Shown piece after piece: positions 1 through 4,740 of a DNA stretch of 5,636 bases. The notes beneath the pieces were generated by a model. It searched no databases, was not told where the DNA came from, and saw only the letters and a list, made by a program, of their open reading frames with translations. A program made the position numbers and the translations under genes. Origin of the DNA: Desulfobacterales bacterium (lineage in GTDB: Bacteria > Desulfobacterota > Desulfobacteria > Desulfobacterales > JAFDCJ01); contig JAOZSC010000198.1 of assembly GCA_029939875.1 (NCBI GenBank), positions 1 to 5,636 of the forward strand, in the 5' to 3' direction. The number at the start of each line of letters is the position of its first letter. Position 1 is the stretch's first letter.

Positions 1-2
1 CC

Positions 3-443
3 CAGGTGGAAAACCAGCTCAAACGCCGCTACGATCTCATCCCGAACCTGGTGCAAACCGTAAAAGGATATGCCAAACACGAAAAAGAAATCTTTGAAAA
101 CATCGCCCAGGCGCGCACCCGGTACTTCCAGGCCGATAACGTTAAAAGCCGCATTGAAAACGCCAACCGTCTTGAAAGCGCCCTTTCACGCCTGCTGCTG
201 CTCCAGGAACGGTATCCGGACTTGAAGGCCAACCAGTCCTTTCTCAAGCTGCAGGACAGCCTGGAAGGAACCGAGAACCGCATCGCCGTGGAAAGAAAAC
301 GATACAACGATGCGGTCCAGACCTTGAACACGTACATCCGCACTTTTTTCGGAAGATTTTATGCCATGCTGGCCGGCGTTTCACCGGCGCAGTATTACAA
401 GGTTCCGGAAGGCCAGGCTGAAACGCCCAAAGTACAGTTCTAA
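3..443 (+). CDS. lemA: LemA family protein, N-terminally truncated by the window edge
   Basis: The reading frame is open to the left edge. The first visible codons read Q-V-E-N-Q-L, so the GTG at 6 is an internal valine and not a start. The LemA signature is clear: N-Q-x-x-R-R-Y-D-L-I-P-N-L-V followed by VKGYAKHEKEIFENIAQAR, then a long charged helical region and the C-terminal block with RYNDAVQTLNTYIRTF. LemA proteins are usually about 180-200 residues with one N-terminal membrane anchor and an outward-facing helical bundle. About 147 residues are visible, so the missing part should be the anchor and its flank. The molecular role of LemA is poorly defined; it is often found beside TPM-domain or M48 peptidase genes, none of which is visible here. 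The gene ends with TAA and converges on a small membrane-protein gene 69 bp away. No convincing terminator lies between them. The family call is very secure. Confidence 0.95.
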   Translation, partial: QVENQLKRRYDLIPNLVQTVKGYAKHEKEIFENIAQARTRYFQADNVKSRIENANRLESALSRLLLLQERYPDLKANQSFLKLQDSLEGTENRIAVERKRYNDAVQTLNTYIRTFFGRFYAMLAGVSPAQYYKVPEGQAETPKVQF

Positions 444-512
444 TTTGCAGGAAAGTTCTTTCACGCACCAGCCACCGCTTTTTCCGTACAGAAGGGGCAA
501 CGGCCGGTCGTG

Positions 513-713
513 TTATCTTTTGGCAGGCCCGGCTTCTGGAAGAGACTCATCGATCTTCTCGTTCCGGGGTTTGTGTGCATGCTTGTGGATAAAAATCCCG
601 ATGAAAAGCATAAAAAGATAAATTGAAAAGAAATAGTATAGCGCCTCTTCCCGGCTGTGTAAGCCCAGAATCAAAAATCCAACAGCGCTGTACAAAAGCA
701 GCTTGGTTTTCAT
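513..713 (-). CDS. Small two-helix membrane protein, unknown function
   Basis: From an ATG at 713 this encodes 66 residues. Two hydrophobic segments are visible, about residues 4-19 (LLLYSAVGFLILGL) and 25-43 (ALYYFFSIYLFMLFIGIFI). A basic, histidine-rich HKHAHKPR stretch and a charged tail follow. A GTG two codons upstream (719) is an alternative start; neither has a good Shine-Dalgarno, so the start is uncertain. The gene lies 69 bp downstream of the 144-aa membrane-protein gene on the same strand and may be translated from the same transcript. I do not recognise the family. The hydrophobic pattern followed by a positively charged tail favours a real inner-membrane protein over a chance frame, but with so short a gene and no ribosome site the call stays moderate. 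Confidence 0.5.
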   Translation of the reverse strand: MKTKLLLYSAVGFLILGLHSREEALYYFFSIYLFMLFIGIFIHKHAHKPRNEKIDESLPEAGPAKR

Positions 714-782
714 GTTCACAAATTAGTGATAGATTCACCCGGCTTTTTGATAAATTACCGGAGAATCCGATGCTGGCGGTTA

Positions 783-1217
783 TCAGCTATTTTTTTCATA
801 TTTGAGCAATCCGGGCGCTGCGCCCAGGATGAACAGATCCCCTAACGGGCCGTTGCACAACAGGGTAATAACGGACAAAATCATCGTGTAAATGTAAACC
901 TCCGAATCCACCACCACGGCCTTGAGGGTTTGTGAATACACCACAAAAAAAATCAAATCTGCAACGGCGACGATAATAAGCCCCCAAACAGCCCATTTGC
1001 GCAAGTTCCACACCCCCACAGCAAAAATGACCAGCGGAACCATACCAAGCGTAAATTTATAAGCCAGCAGTCCCAGCACACTTTCAGCCTGAACCGGTTC
1101 CCAGGCCATCCAGAGAAAGGCTCTGAAAAAAGCCAGCCACCCCAGCGCCCAGGCCGTCCAGGGATACTCAGGATTCATTCTCTCAGCTGGAAAAATTCGA
1201 AGGGCGTTGTCACTCAC
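783..1217 (-). CDS. Four-helix integral membrane protein, unknown function
   Basis: This encodes 144 residues starting at GTG (1217), chosen because a GGAGGT Shine-Dalgarno sits 5 nt upstream. An ATG at residue 14 is possible but lacks that support. After a short polar N-terminus, hydrophobic segments lie at about residues 22-39 (rich in W and F), 48-69, 74-94 and 106-134, ending in a short charged tail (KYEKNS). It is therefore a small polytopic inner-membrane protein with no visible catalytic or metal-binding motif. A conserved-looking N-P-E-Y-P-W stretch precedes the first helix. The product is not one I can name. A near-palindrome lies just upstream of the start (1239-1254), and the 66-aa membrane gene follows after 69 bp, probably in the same transcript. 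Confidence 0.8.
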   Translation of the reverse strand: MSDNALRIFPAERMNPEYPWTAWALGWLAFFRAFLWMAWEPVQAESVLGLLAYKFTLGMVPLVIFAVGVWNLRKWAVWGLIIVAVADLIFFVVYSQTLKAVVVDSEVYIYTMILSVITLLCNGPLGDLFILGAAPGLLKYEKNS

Positions 1218-1222
1218 TGATT

Positions 1223-1228
1223 ACCTCC
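1223..1228 (-). promoter_or_regulatory. Shine-Dalgarno GGAGGT fixing a GTG start
   Basis: Read on the - strand, GGAGGT is followed by 5 nt (AATCA) and then GTG at 1217. This is the strongest ribosome-binding site in the window and decides the start of the 144-aa membrane protein. Confidence 0.8.
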
Positions 1229-1238
1229 ATCATTATTT

Positions 1239-1254
1239 GCGGATAGCTACCCGC
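1239..1254. promoter_or_regulatory. 16-bp near-palindrome upstream of the 144-aa membrane-protein gene
   Basis: The sequence GCGGATAGCTACCCGC pairs with itself at 7 of 8 positions; the one exception (A opposite C on the + strand) is a G-U wobble in the - strand RNA. It lies 21-36 bp upstream of the GTG start and just before the Shine-Dalgarno. It could be a repressor operator or a leader hairpin. There is no T run after it on the - strand, so an intrinsic terminator is unlikely. No clear -35/-10 pair can be assigned around it. Confidence 0.35.
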
Positions 1255-1343
1255 TGTACGTGTGTCCGTTTCTGAGTCAGACCAACTCGGCGACAATAAG
1301 CAATTTGAAATCGATTGTCAATGGCACAGGCGCTGGATCGGTA

Positions 1344-1380
1344 GAACCTTTCCGGATCCACCACCATAAGTGGAAGGTTC
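1344..1380 (-). terminator. Imperfect hairpin just after the 204-aa membrane-protein gene
   Basis: On the + strand GAACCTTTCC (1344-1353) faces GGAAGGTTC (1372-1380), giving a 9-bp stem with one bulged T. An alternative inner pairing, CCAC with GTGG, is also possible. It begins 12 nt after the TAG stop of the gene at 1392-2006. There is no U tract after the stem in the transcription direction, so it would be a factor-dependent or 3'-end-protecting structure and not a textbook terminator. Confidence 0.35.
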
Positions 1381-1391
1381 AGATAAAACTA

Positions 1392-2006
1392 CTACCTGAG
1401 CAGATTGGCGATAGACAGCAAGATGAGAAAAAAGGAAAGCATTGCGCCCGTCAGGCCGACGATGAATGGGTGTCGAAATAAAAACGTCTCCAGATCGTAA
1501 CTGGAATGATCAAGTTTCGCGACCATTGGCTTGGTTTCAAACCAGGAATTTAATTGTTTTTCGATGCGTTTCATTTTATCCGGTGCGGCCAGGAGCAACA
1601 AGCCGCTTGCCAGTCCTATAAAGCAGCCGATCCTGGTAACCCAGGCAATGCACTGCATGAAAATTTCACCGAAAAATCTATTTTGACTGGATTCGAAAAA
1701 AATTGCCACAAACCGCGTTACATCCAGTTTAAAAAAGAAAAAAAACAGGGCAAACAGCGACCCCGCACTCAAAAAGATGCCGATGAGGACATGGTTATAA
1801 TAAAAAAAATTCGTCAGTTCAATTTCCTTGTCGAGCACCGTGATTTTTTTCTCAATGTCAACTATATTGCGATTGAGAACATTGCTCAGGCTTATGGTAA
1901 ACCCGGGAGAAAAAAGCAGCATCAGTGAAAATGTCATCCCCAAAATCCCGAAAACCAATGTCAATATTTCGATGACCTGAAAACCGATTGTTTGGATTAT
2001 GTCCAT
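1392..2006 (-). CDS. Four-helix membrane protein built from two copies of a two-helix unit
   Basis: This encodes 204 residues from an ATG at 2006, with AGGA (2013-2016) 6 nt upstream. Hydrophobic helices lie at about 8-35, 69-93, 117-141 and 178-203. The two halves align at an offset of 107-108 residues: P34 with P142, L44-N45 with L152-N153, L58-D59 with L165-D166, H72 with H179, and G76 with G184. Each half is therefore helix, P, polar LN...LD loop, H, helix. I recall single-unit proteobacterial hypothetical proteins with this kind of P...LN.W......LD......H...G pattern, but no function is known to me. The polar loops (about 36-66 and 143-177) are rich in K and E and should lie on the same side of the membrane. 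The gene is visibly richer in A/T (poly-K and poly-F codons) than the helicase gene. It is probably its own transcription unit, 174 bp before the next gene. Confidence 0.85.
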   Translation of the reverse strand: MDIIQTIGFQVIEILTLVFGILGMTFSLMLLFSPGFTISLSNVLNRNIVDIEKKITVLDKEIELTNFFYYNHVLIGIFLSAGSLFALFFFFFKLDVTRFVAIFFESSQNRFFGEIFMQCIAWVTRIGCFIGLASGLLLLAAPDKMKRIEKQLNSWFETKPMVAKLDHSSYDLETFLFRHPFIVGLTGAMLSFFLILLSIANLLR

Positions 2007-2091
2007 GCTGAATCCTGACGTCCGAAGGGCCGATTAGGCAACGCTTTGGGAAAATCCCGGGGAATTTTCACCCCGACTGATGGTGCCACTG

Positions 2092-2104
2092 CCCCCCCCC
2101 CCCC
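2092..2104. repeat. 13-base C homopolymer (G13 on the coding strand) between genes
   Basis: An uninterrupted run of 13 C lies 86-98 bp upstream of the ATG at 2006. It is flanked so that GCCCC (2091-2095) can pair with GGGGC (2106-2110). Such tracts are prone to slipped-strand length change and can alter promoter spacing in some bacteria. I cannot place a -35/-10 pair around this one. Sequencing or assembly error in the exact count is also common for tracts of this kind. Confidence 0.9.
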
Positions 2105-2115
2105 AGGGGCTATCG

Positions 2116-2146
2116 AAAAACCGATGTTGTTTCTTACTATCGGTCT
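2116..2146 (-). terminator. Probable weak intrinsic terminator after the 140-aa gene
   Basis: On the - strand AGACCGAT (2146-2139) pairs with ATCGGTTT (2125-2118), an 8-bp stem with one G-U pair and a 13-nt loop. The second arm runs into five consecutive T (2120-2116). It lies 32 nt beyond the TAG stop at 2178. The stem is short and the loop long, so termination may be partial. Confidence 0.5.
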
Positions 2147-2177
2147 ATTCTAAAAAACCTTAAGTCAGCAAACGGTC

Positions 2178-2600
2178 CTATTTATAAATGAGTCCTCTGG
2201 CCAGCCCGCTTACCTCCTCACTGACGATGGCCTCAAGTTTTTTCCTGACGATGCGCGAATAGTACTCCCGTTCCGTTTTAGTAAAAGCCTTTCCGTCTCG
2301 TTTTTTTAACACCAGTTCTTTTTGTTTGGGTGAGAACAATCGATTCAGGAACACGTCCAGGTCGGCGGTTCGAGGAGGTCTGCCCTCAGGCGGTCTATGG
2401 TGTGTTTTAAAATTATCAGCAGGAAATCGGACCACCTCCTCGGCATCATCGGAATTGGCCAGTGCATCCAGAATAATGGCGACCTGGCTTTCGGTGAGTT
2501 TCTTTTTTCCGGAATCTTTCAGAAACAAATCGACGGTTTGCAATGACGCCGGGGAACCGTTGCTGCTGACGGCCCGATTTTGCTTCGTCTTTACATTCAC
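2178..2600 (-). CDS. Small basic protein with a possible C-terminal helix-turn-helix, unknown function
   Basis: This encodes 140 residues from a GTG at 2600, chosen because AGGA (2609-2612) lies 8 nt upstream. A TTG at 2621 would add seven residues but has no ribosome site. Visible parts are: a polar N-terminus (1-30); a predicted helix with LTESQVAIILDALANSDDAEE (about 35-55); a proline/arginine-rich linker (HHRPPEGRPPR, 67-77); and a basic C-terminal region (80-140). In that last part, LFSPKQKELVLKKRDGKAFT and TKTEREYYSRIVRKKLEAI look like two helices of a sigma-region-4- or LuxR-like DNA-binding unit. This is inference from pattern only. The gene follows the helicase on the same strand, separated by 104 bp containing a palindrome. 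It could encode a regulator or a DNA/RNA-binding partner. No catalytic motif is seen. Confidence 0.72.
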   Translation of the reverse strand: MNVKTKQNRAVSSNGSPASLQTVDLFLKDSGKKKLTESQVAIILDALANSDDAEEVVRFPADNFKTHHRPPEGRPPRTADLDVFLNRLFSPKQKELVLKKRDGKAFTKTEREYYSRIVRKKLEAIVSEEVSGLARGLIYK

Positions 2601-2608
2601 GGTGGCAG

Positions 2609-2612
2609 TCCT
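2609..2612 (-). promoter_or_regulatory. Shine-Dalgarno AGGA favouring the GTG start at 2600
   Basis: AGGA on the - strand is followed by 8 nt and then GTG. The upstream TTG alternative at 2621 is preceded only by an A/T-rich stretch with no purine ribosome site. Confidence 0.5.
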
Positions 2613-2664
2613 GGTTAACAATTAAATAAAATATATCTTCGCACGGTTTGGGGGGTATTGCAAT

Positions 2665-2690
2665 AAAAATTGTATCCATAGATACAATTT
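2665..2690 (-). terminator. Perfect 10-bp inverted repeat with T run: terminator or operator after the helicase gene
   Basis: On the + strand AAATTGTATC (2667-2676) and GATACAATTT (2681-2690) are exact reverse complements around a 4-nt CATA. In the - strand transcript the stem starts 14 nt after the helicase stop, and its second arm ends in a run of five T (2669-2665). That fits an A/T-rich intrinsic terminator. The same symmetric TGTATC...GATACA core also resembles dimeric-repressor operators, and it lies 67-90 bp upstream of the GTG of the next gene, so it may serve that gene instead or as well. Confidence 0.6.
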
Positions 2691-2704
2691 ATCGATTCCA
2701 AGAT

Positions 2705-4075
2705 CTAATTGTTGTACACTTTTTGACGGGCTGCCGCTGCTTTTACCAGAGTTTCGACACGAACATCCACATAGTCAAAAACCCGGGCTGTTTTTTTGTC
2801 AGGAGCGGGGCGCAAAACCCGGCCAAGATACTGCAAGACCCGACCGCTGAACCGGATGGGGGTGGCAAGGAAAAGCGTCGACAGGTTCTGGCAGTCAAAA
2901 CCCTCGCCGACCAGCTGGCCGGTGGCAATCACAACGCTGGTCTGTTTGGTATTTAATTTCCCAATCACCCGTTGGCGCTCATCCGGGTTCAAATCGCCGG
3001 TCAGCAGTTCAGCCTGCACCTTAAACCGGAAACGCAGCAATGCCTGCAAATTTTCGCAGTGCGCCTTGCGATCGGAAAGAACCAAGCAAATTCCAGTGCC
3101 GGCGACGGCCTCCCGGGCGACATCCGATGCGATGAGCAAGTTTCGTCGGGTATCGGCGGTAAGCTCCGAGAGCATCTTGCTGTATTCAGTTACCGGATCG
3201 TAATACGGTTTGAAACGGGTTTCCCGCACGATGATCTCCGCCGCCAGGACATCTCCGGTTTCAATCAGATGCTCTTTATCCACTTCATGGTGCACGTCAC
3301 CAAGATGCCAGAATATCAGCTTGGACAGCCGGTCGCGCCGCCAGGGGGTAGCCGACAAACCCAGCATATACCTGGAATCAAAACACGTGACGGCTTCGGT
3401 GAAGGTGCGGCTCGGGCAACGATGGCATTCATCCACCACCAGGAAACCAATCTGGGGAGCGACTTCCTCGGCGCATTTGTACAGGGACTGCACCAATGCA
3501 ATGGTAATCCCGGCCCCGATGCTCTTTTTGCCCCCGCCGATGGTTCCCACCTGTTCGGTCGGAATTTCCATAAAGCTTTTTATTCGCTGGACCCATTGGG
3601 CAGCCAGGTCCCTTGTATGCACGACAATCAAGGCCGGTTGTTTGCGCCGGGCAATCATGTACAGGGCCATCACCGTTTTCCCGGACCCGGTGGCGGAATT
3701 GAGAGTACCGAAATCTTTGGCCAGCATCTGTTCCACGGCCGTCTGCTGAAAGGGCCGCAGGGTCGCGTTGAAGGAAAAATCAACTTCCGGCAGGCTCCGC
3801 CGCTGATCATCGATTTCATAGTGTATTTTATGGCGACGGCACATCAGGATCAGCTGACGCATAAACCCCCTTGGGATCCACAACCCCCTGGCCCCGACTT
3901 TGTCATAAAACCGCAGCTCCTTGGGGGTGCCCTGGTTCCAGCGACTCATGCGTTCATTTTCAACCCATTTGGGATTTAAAAATTTCAGCCTTTCGGTGAG
4001 AGTTTCCATCAGCACCGGGGGAAGATTTTTCAGCCGCAGGTTGTTGGTCAGAATGATGGTGAGCGGAAGCGTCAT
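2705..4075 (-). CDS. XPB/Rad25-like superfamily 2 DEAD/DEAH helicase
   Basis: This encodes 456 residues from an ATG at 4075; no good Shine-Dalgarno precedes it. The SF2 motifs are intact and in order: LRPFQQTAV (106-114); motif I SATGSGKT (127-134); Ia VVHTRDLAAQW (151-161); II DECH (215-218); III SAT (241-243); IV region LVLSDRKAH (331-339); V VIATGQLVGEGFDCQNL (382-398); VI QYLGRVLR (415-422). It should be an ATP-dependent DNA translocase or helicase in the cytoplasm. The SATP-W-R-R-D-R-L context and overall size suggest the XPB-like branch. Residues about 5-95 form a separate N-terminal domain (LPP.L...L..L..LNP.W followed by G.P and WIPRG) of the kind placed before helicases in some phage, repair and TOTE-type conflict-system proteins. 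No nuclease, primase or methylase domain is attached or adjacent, so repair or recombination versus defence cannot be decided. The family call is very secure; the pathway is unknown. Confidence 0.95.
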   Translation of the reverse strand: MTLPLTIILTNNLRLKNLPPVLMETLTERLKFLNPKWVENERMSRWNQGTPKELRFYDKVGARGLWIPRGFMRQLILMCRRHKIHYEIDDQRRSLPEVDFSFNATLRPFQQTAVEQMLAKDFGTLNSATGSGKTVMALYMIARRKQPALIVVHTRDLAAQWVQRIKSFMEIPTEQVGTIGGGKKSIGAGITIALVQSLYKCAEEVAPQIGFLVVDECHRCPSRTFTEAVTCFDSRYMLGLSATPWRRDRLSKLIFWHLGDVHHEVDKEHLIETGDVLAAEIIVRETRFKPYYDPVTEYSKMLSELTADTRRNLLIASDVAREAVAGTGICLVLSDRKAHCENLQALLRFRFKVQAELLTGDLNPDERQRVIGKLNTKQTSVVIATGQLVGEGFDCQNLSTLFLATPIRFSGRVLQYLGRVLRPAPDKKTARVFDYVDVRVETLVKAAAARQKVYNN

Positions 4076-4158
4076 GGATTTAATAAAAGGGAATCATCTC
4101 CCGATTAGTTGAAGTTAATTATGGCAAAATTTCGAAATTAGCAGGCTTTATCGCAGAG

Positions 4159-4190
4159 GGTCCAAGGGTTCAAGGATTCCAGGTTTCAAG
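4159..4190. repeat. Four degenerate 8-bp tandem units
   Basis: The units GGTCCAAG, GGTTCAAG, GATTCCAG and GTTTCAAG follow head to tail with no gap. They lie in the 227-bp gene-free spacer between the 101-aa gene and the helicase. They are related in style, but not in unit length, to the heptads at 4661-4730. Confidence 0.65.
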
Positions 4191-4192
4191 TG

Positions 4193-4214
4193 ACCCGCCA
4201 TGAAACAGGCGGGT
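4193..4214. repeat. GC-rich hairpin, 7-bp perfect arms
   Basis: ACCCGCC (4193-4199) and GGCGGGT (4208-4214) are exact reverse complements with an 8-nt loop. The hairpin directly follows the octamer repeats and lies about 90 nt beyond the stop of the 101-aa gene. No T run follows on either strand. It may stall transcription or protect a 3' end, but it is not a standard intrinsic terminator. Confidence 0.5.
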
Positions 4215-4302
4215 AAAGGGCCACAAAATTACATAGAGTTGAAAGTTTGGCACAAGTCAGATCAACTTGCAAACACAGATTTGGAAGTGTGAATGGGCCA
4301 GG

Positions 4303-4608
4303 TCAGGTTTTGGACGCACCTCGATCCTCTGCGATAAGCGCCGTGGCCAGCGCCAGATCGTAAGCCTGTGCCGGATCAAAATTTCTCCCCTGGTACAGCC
4401 CCTGGGCTTTTTTGATGGCTCCGTACGGCACCCAACCGTGATCCTCCCACAGCTGCAGATCACCGGCATCCCAGAGCCGGAACCAGAGATTGCCGTCTTT
4501 TTCGCGCACGTACATGTGAACCTTTTTATTAACCGGGAAAGGGTAATAGTATAGTCCTTTATCGTCTTTCATAGGCTTACCTTCTAATGTATTTTCGAAT
4601 CTAAACAT
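4303..4608 (-). CDS. Aromatic-rich hypothetical protein, about 100 residues
   Basis: This encodes 101 residues from an ATG at 4608. The protein is soluble in character, with no signal peptide or membrane segment. Residues 1-60 are rich in aromatic and basic residues (GLYYYPFPVNKKVHMYVRE, then LWFRLWDAGDLQLWEDHGWVPY), suggesting a compact beta-rich fold. The C-terminal 40 residues (AIKKAQGLYQ, FDPAQAYDLALATALIAED) look helical. A second in-frame ATG at 4572 has AAGG 7 nt upstream and would give an 89-residue protein. The first start has only a weak A-rich site and lies inside an inverted repeat, so which one is used is open. I believe similar small proteins occur in sulfate-reducing relatives, but I know no function. 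Its neighbours, the Fe-S gene upstream and the helicase downstream, are both separated by repeat-filled spacers, so it is probably monocistronic. Confidence 0.75.
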   Translation of the reverse strand: MFRFENTLEGKPMKDDKGLYYYPFPVNKKVHMYVREKDGNLWFRLWDAGDLQLWEDHGWVPYGAIKKAQGLYQGRNFDPAQAYDLALATALIAEDRGASKT

Positions 4609-4634
4609 CGAACATCTTTTCAGTGTTCGATGTT
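4604..4634. promoter_or_regulatory. Perfect 10-bp inverted repeat spanning the start codon of the 101-aa gene
   Basis: AACATCGAAC (4604-4613) and GTTCGATGTT (4625-4634) are exact reverse complements with an 11-nt spacer. The left arm contains the ATG (4608-4606 on the - strand). In the transcript this would fold the start codon and the weak ribosome site into a stem-loop; as DNA it could bind a dimeric regulator. The GAACATC element also recurs within it, so it may be a remnant of a GAACATCGA-type intergenic repeat. Confidence 0.55.
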
Positions 4635-4660
4635 CATTTTTATCTTCCCACTGACCCGAA

Positions 4661-4740
4661 ACCTTATACCTTGTACCTGCTTTATCCTGGAGCGCAGCGC
4701 CTCCTTGTACCTTGCACCCTGTACCTGGCGCGCAGCGCCT
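4661..4740. repeat. Degenerate heptad array with a duplicated GC-rich element
   Basis: Heptads ACCTTAT, ACCTTGT and ACCTGCT (4661-4681) and CCTTGTA, CCTTGCA, CCCTGTA (4703-4723) each lead into a copy of CCTGG[A/C]GCGCAGCGCCT. The copies are at 4686-4702 and 4724-4740, exactly 38 bp apart with one mismatch. The second copy runs into the last base of the Fe-S gene's TAA stop. On the - strand the elements read GGCGCTGCGC and can form short GC hairpins. The array fills most of the 131-bp spacer before the 101-aa gene. Confidence 0.75.

Noticed and set aside
495..515. CGGCCG-centred symmetry between lemA and the 66-aa gene, considered as a bidirectional terminator
   Set aside because: The arms are too short and interrupted, and no T run follows on either strand.
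1260..1481. A 73-codon + strand frame in the spacer after the 204-aa gene
   Set aside because: It runs into the opposing membrane-protein gene and has no ribosome site, domain or plausible composition.
1554..1928. A 124-codon + strand frame opposite the 204-aa membrane protein
   Set aside because: The - strand product has four clean membrane helices, an internal repeat and a ribosome site. The + strand frame is lysine/glutamine rich with no motif.
2048..2073. Inverted repeat GGGAAAAT against ATTTTCACCC upstream of the 204-aa gene
   Set aside because: The stem needs a bulge and is largely A-T, with no downstream T run. It is too weak to call as a regulatory structure.
2622..2664. Possible promoter (A/T-rich TATATTTTATTTA on the - strand) for the 140-aa gene
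   Set aside because: A -10-like stretch is present, but no -35 box at acceptable spacing could be identified.
3210..3749. A second + strand frame of 179 codons inside the helicase
   Set aside because: It overlaps the helicase and another shadow, and its composition (S, R, P rich) is typical of an antisense frame.
2972..3979. A 335-codon open frame on the + strand opposite the helicase
   Set aside because: The - strand frame carries every SF2 helicase motif. The + strand frame has low-complexity G/P/H/Q content, no recognisable domain and no ribosome site, so it is a shadow.
4267..4554. A 95-codon + strand frame opposite the 101-aa gene
   Set aside because: The - strand product has the more protein-like composition and better start context. 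The + strand frame is probably its shadow.
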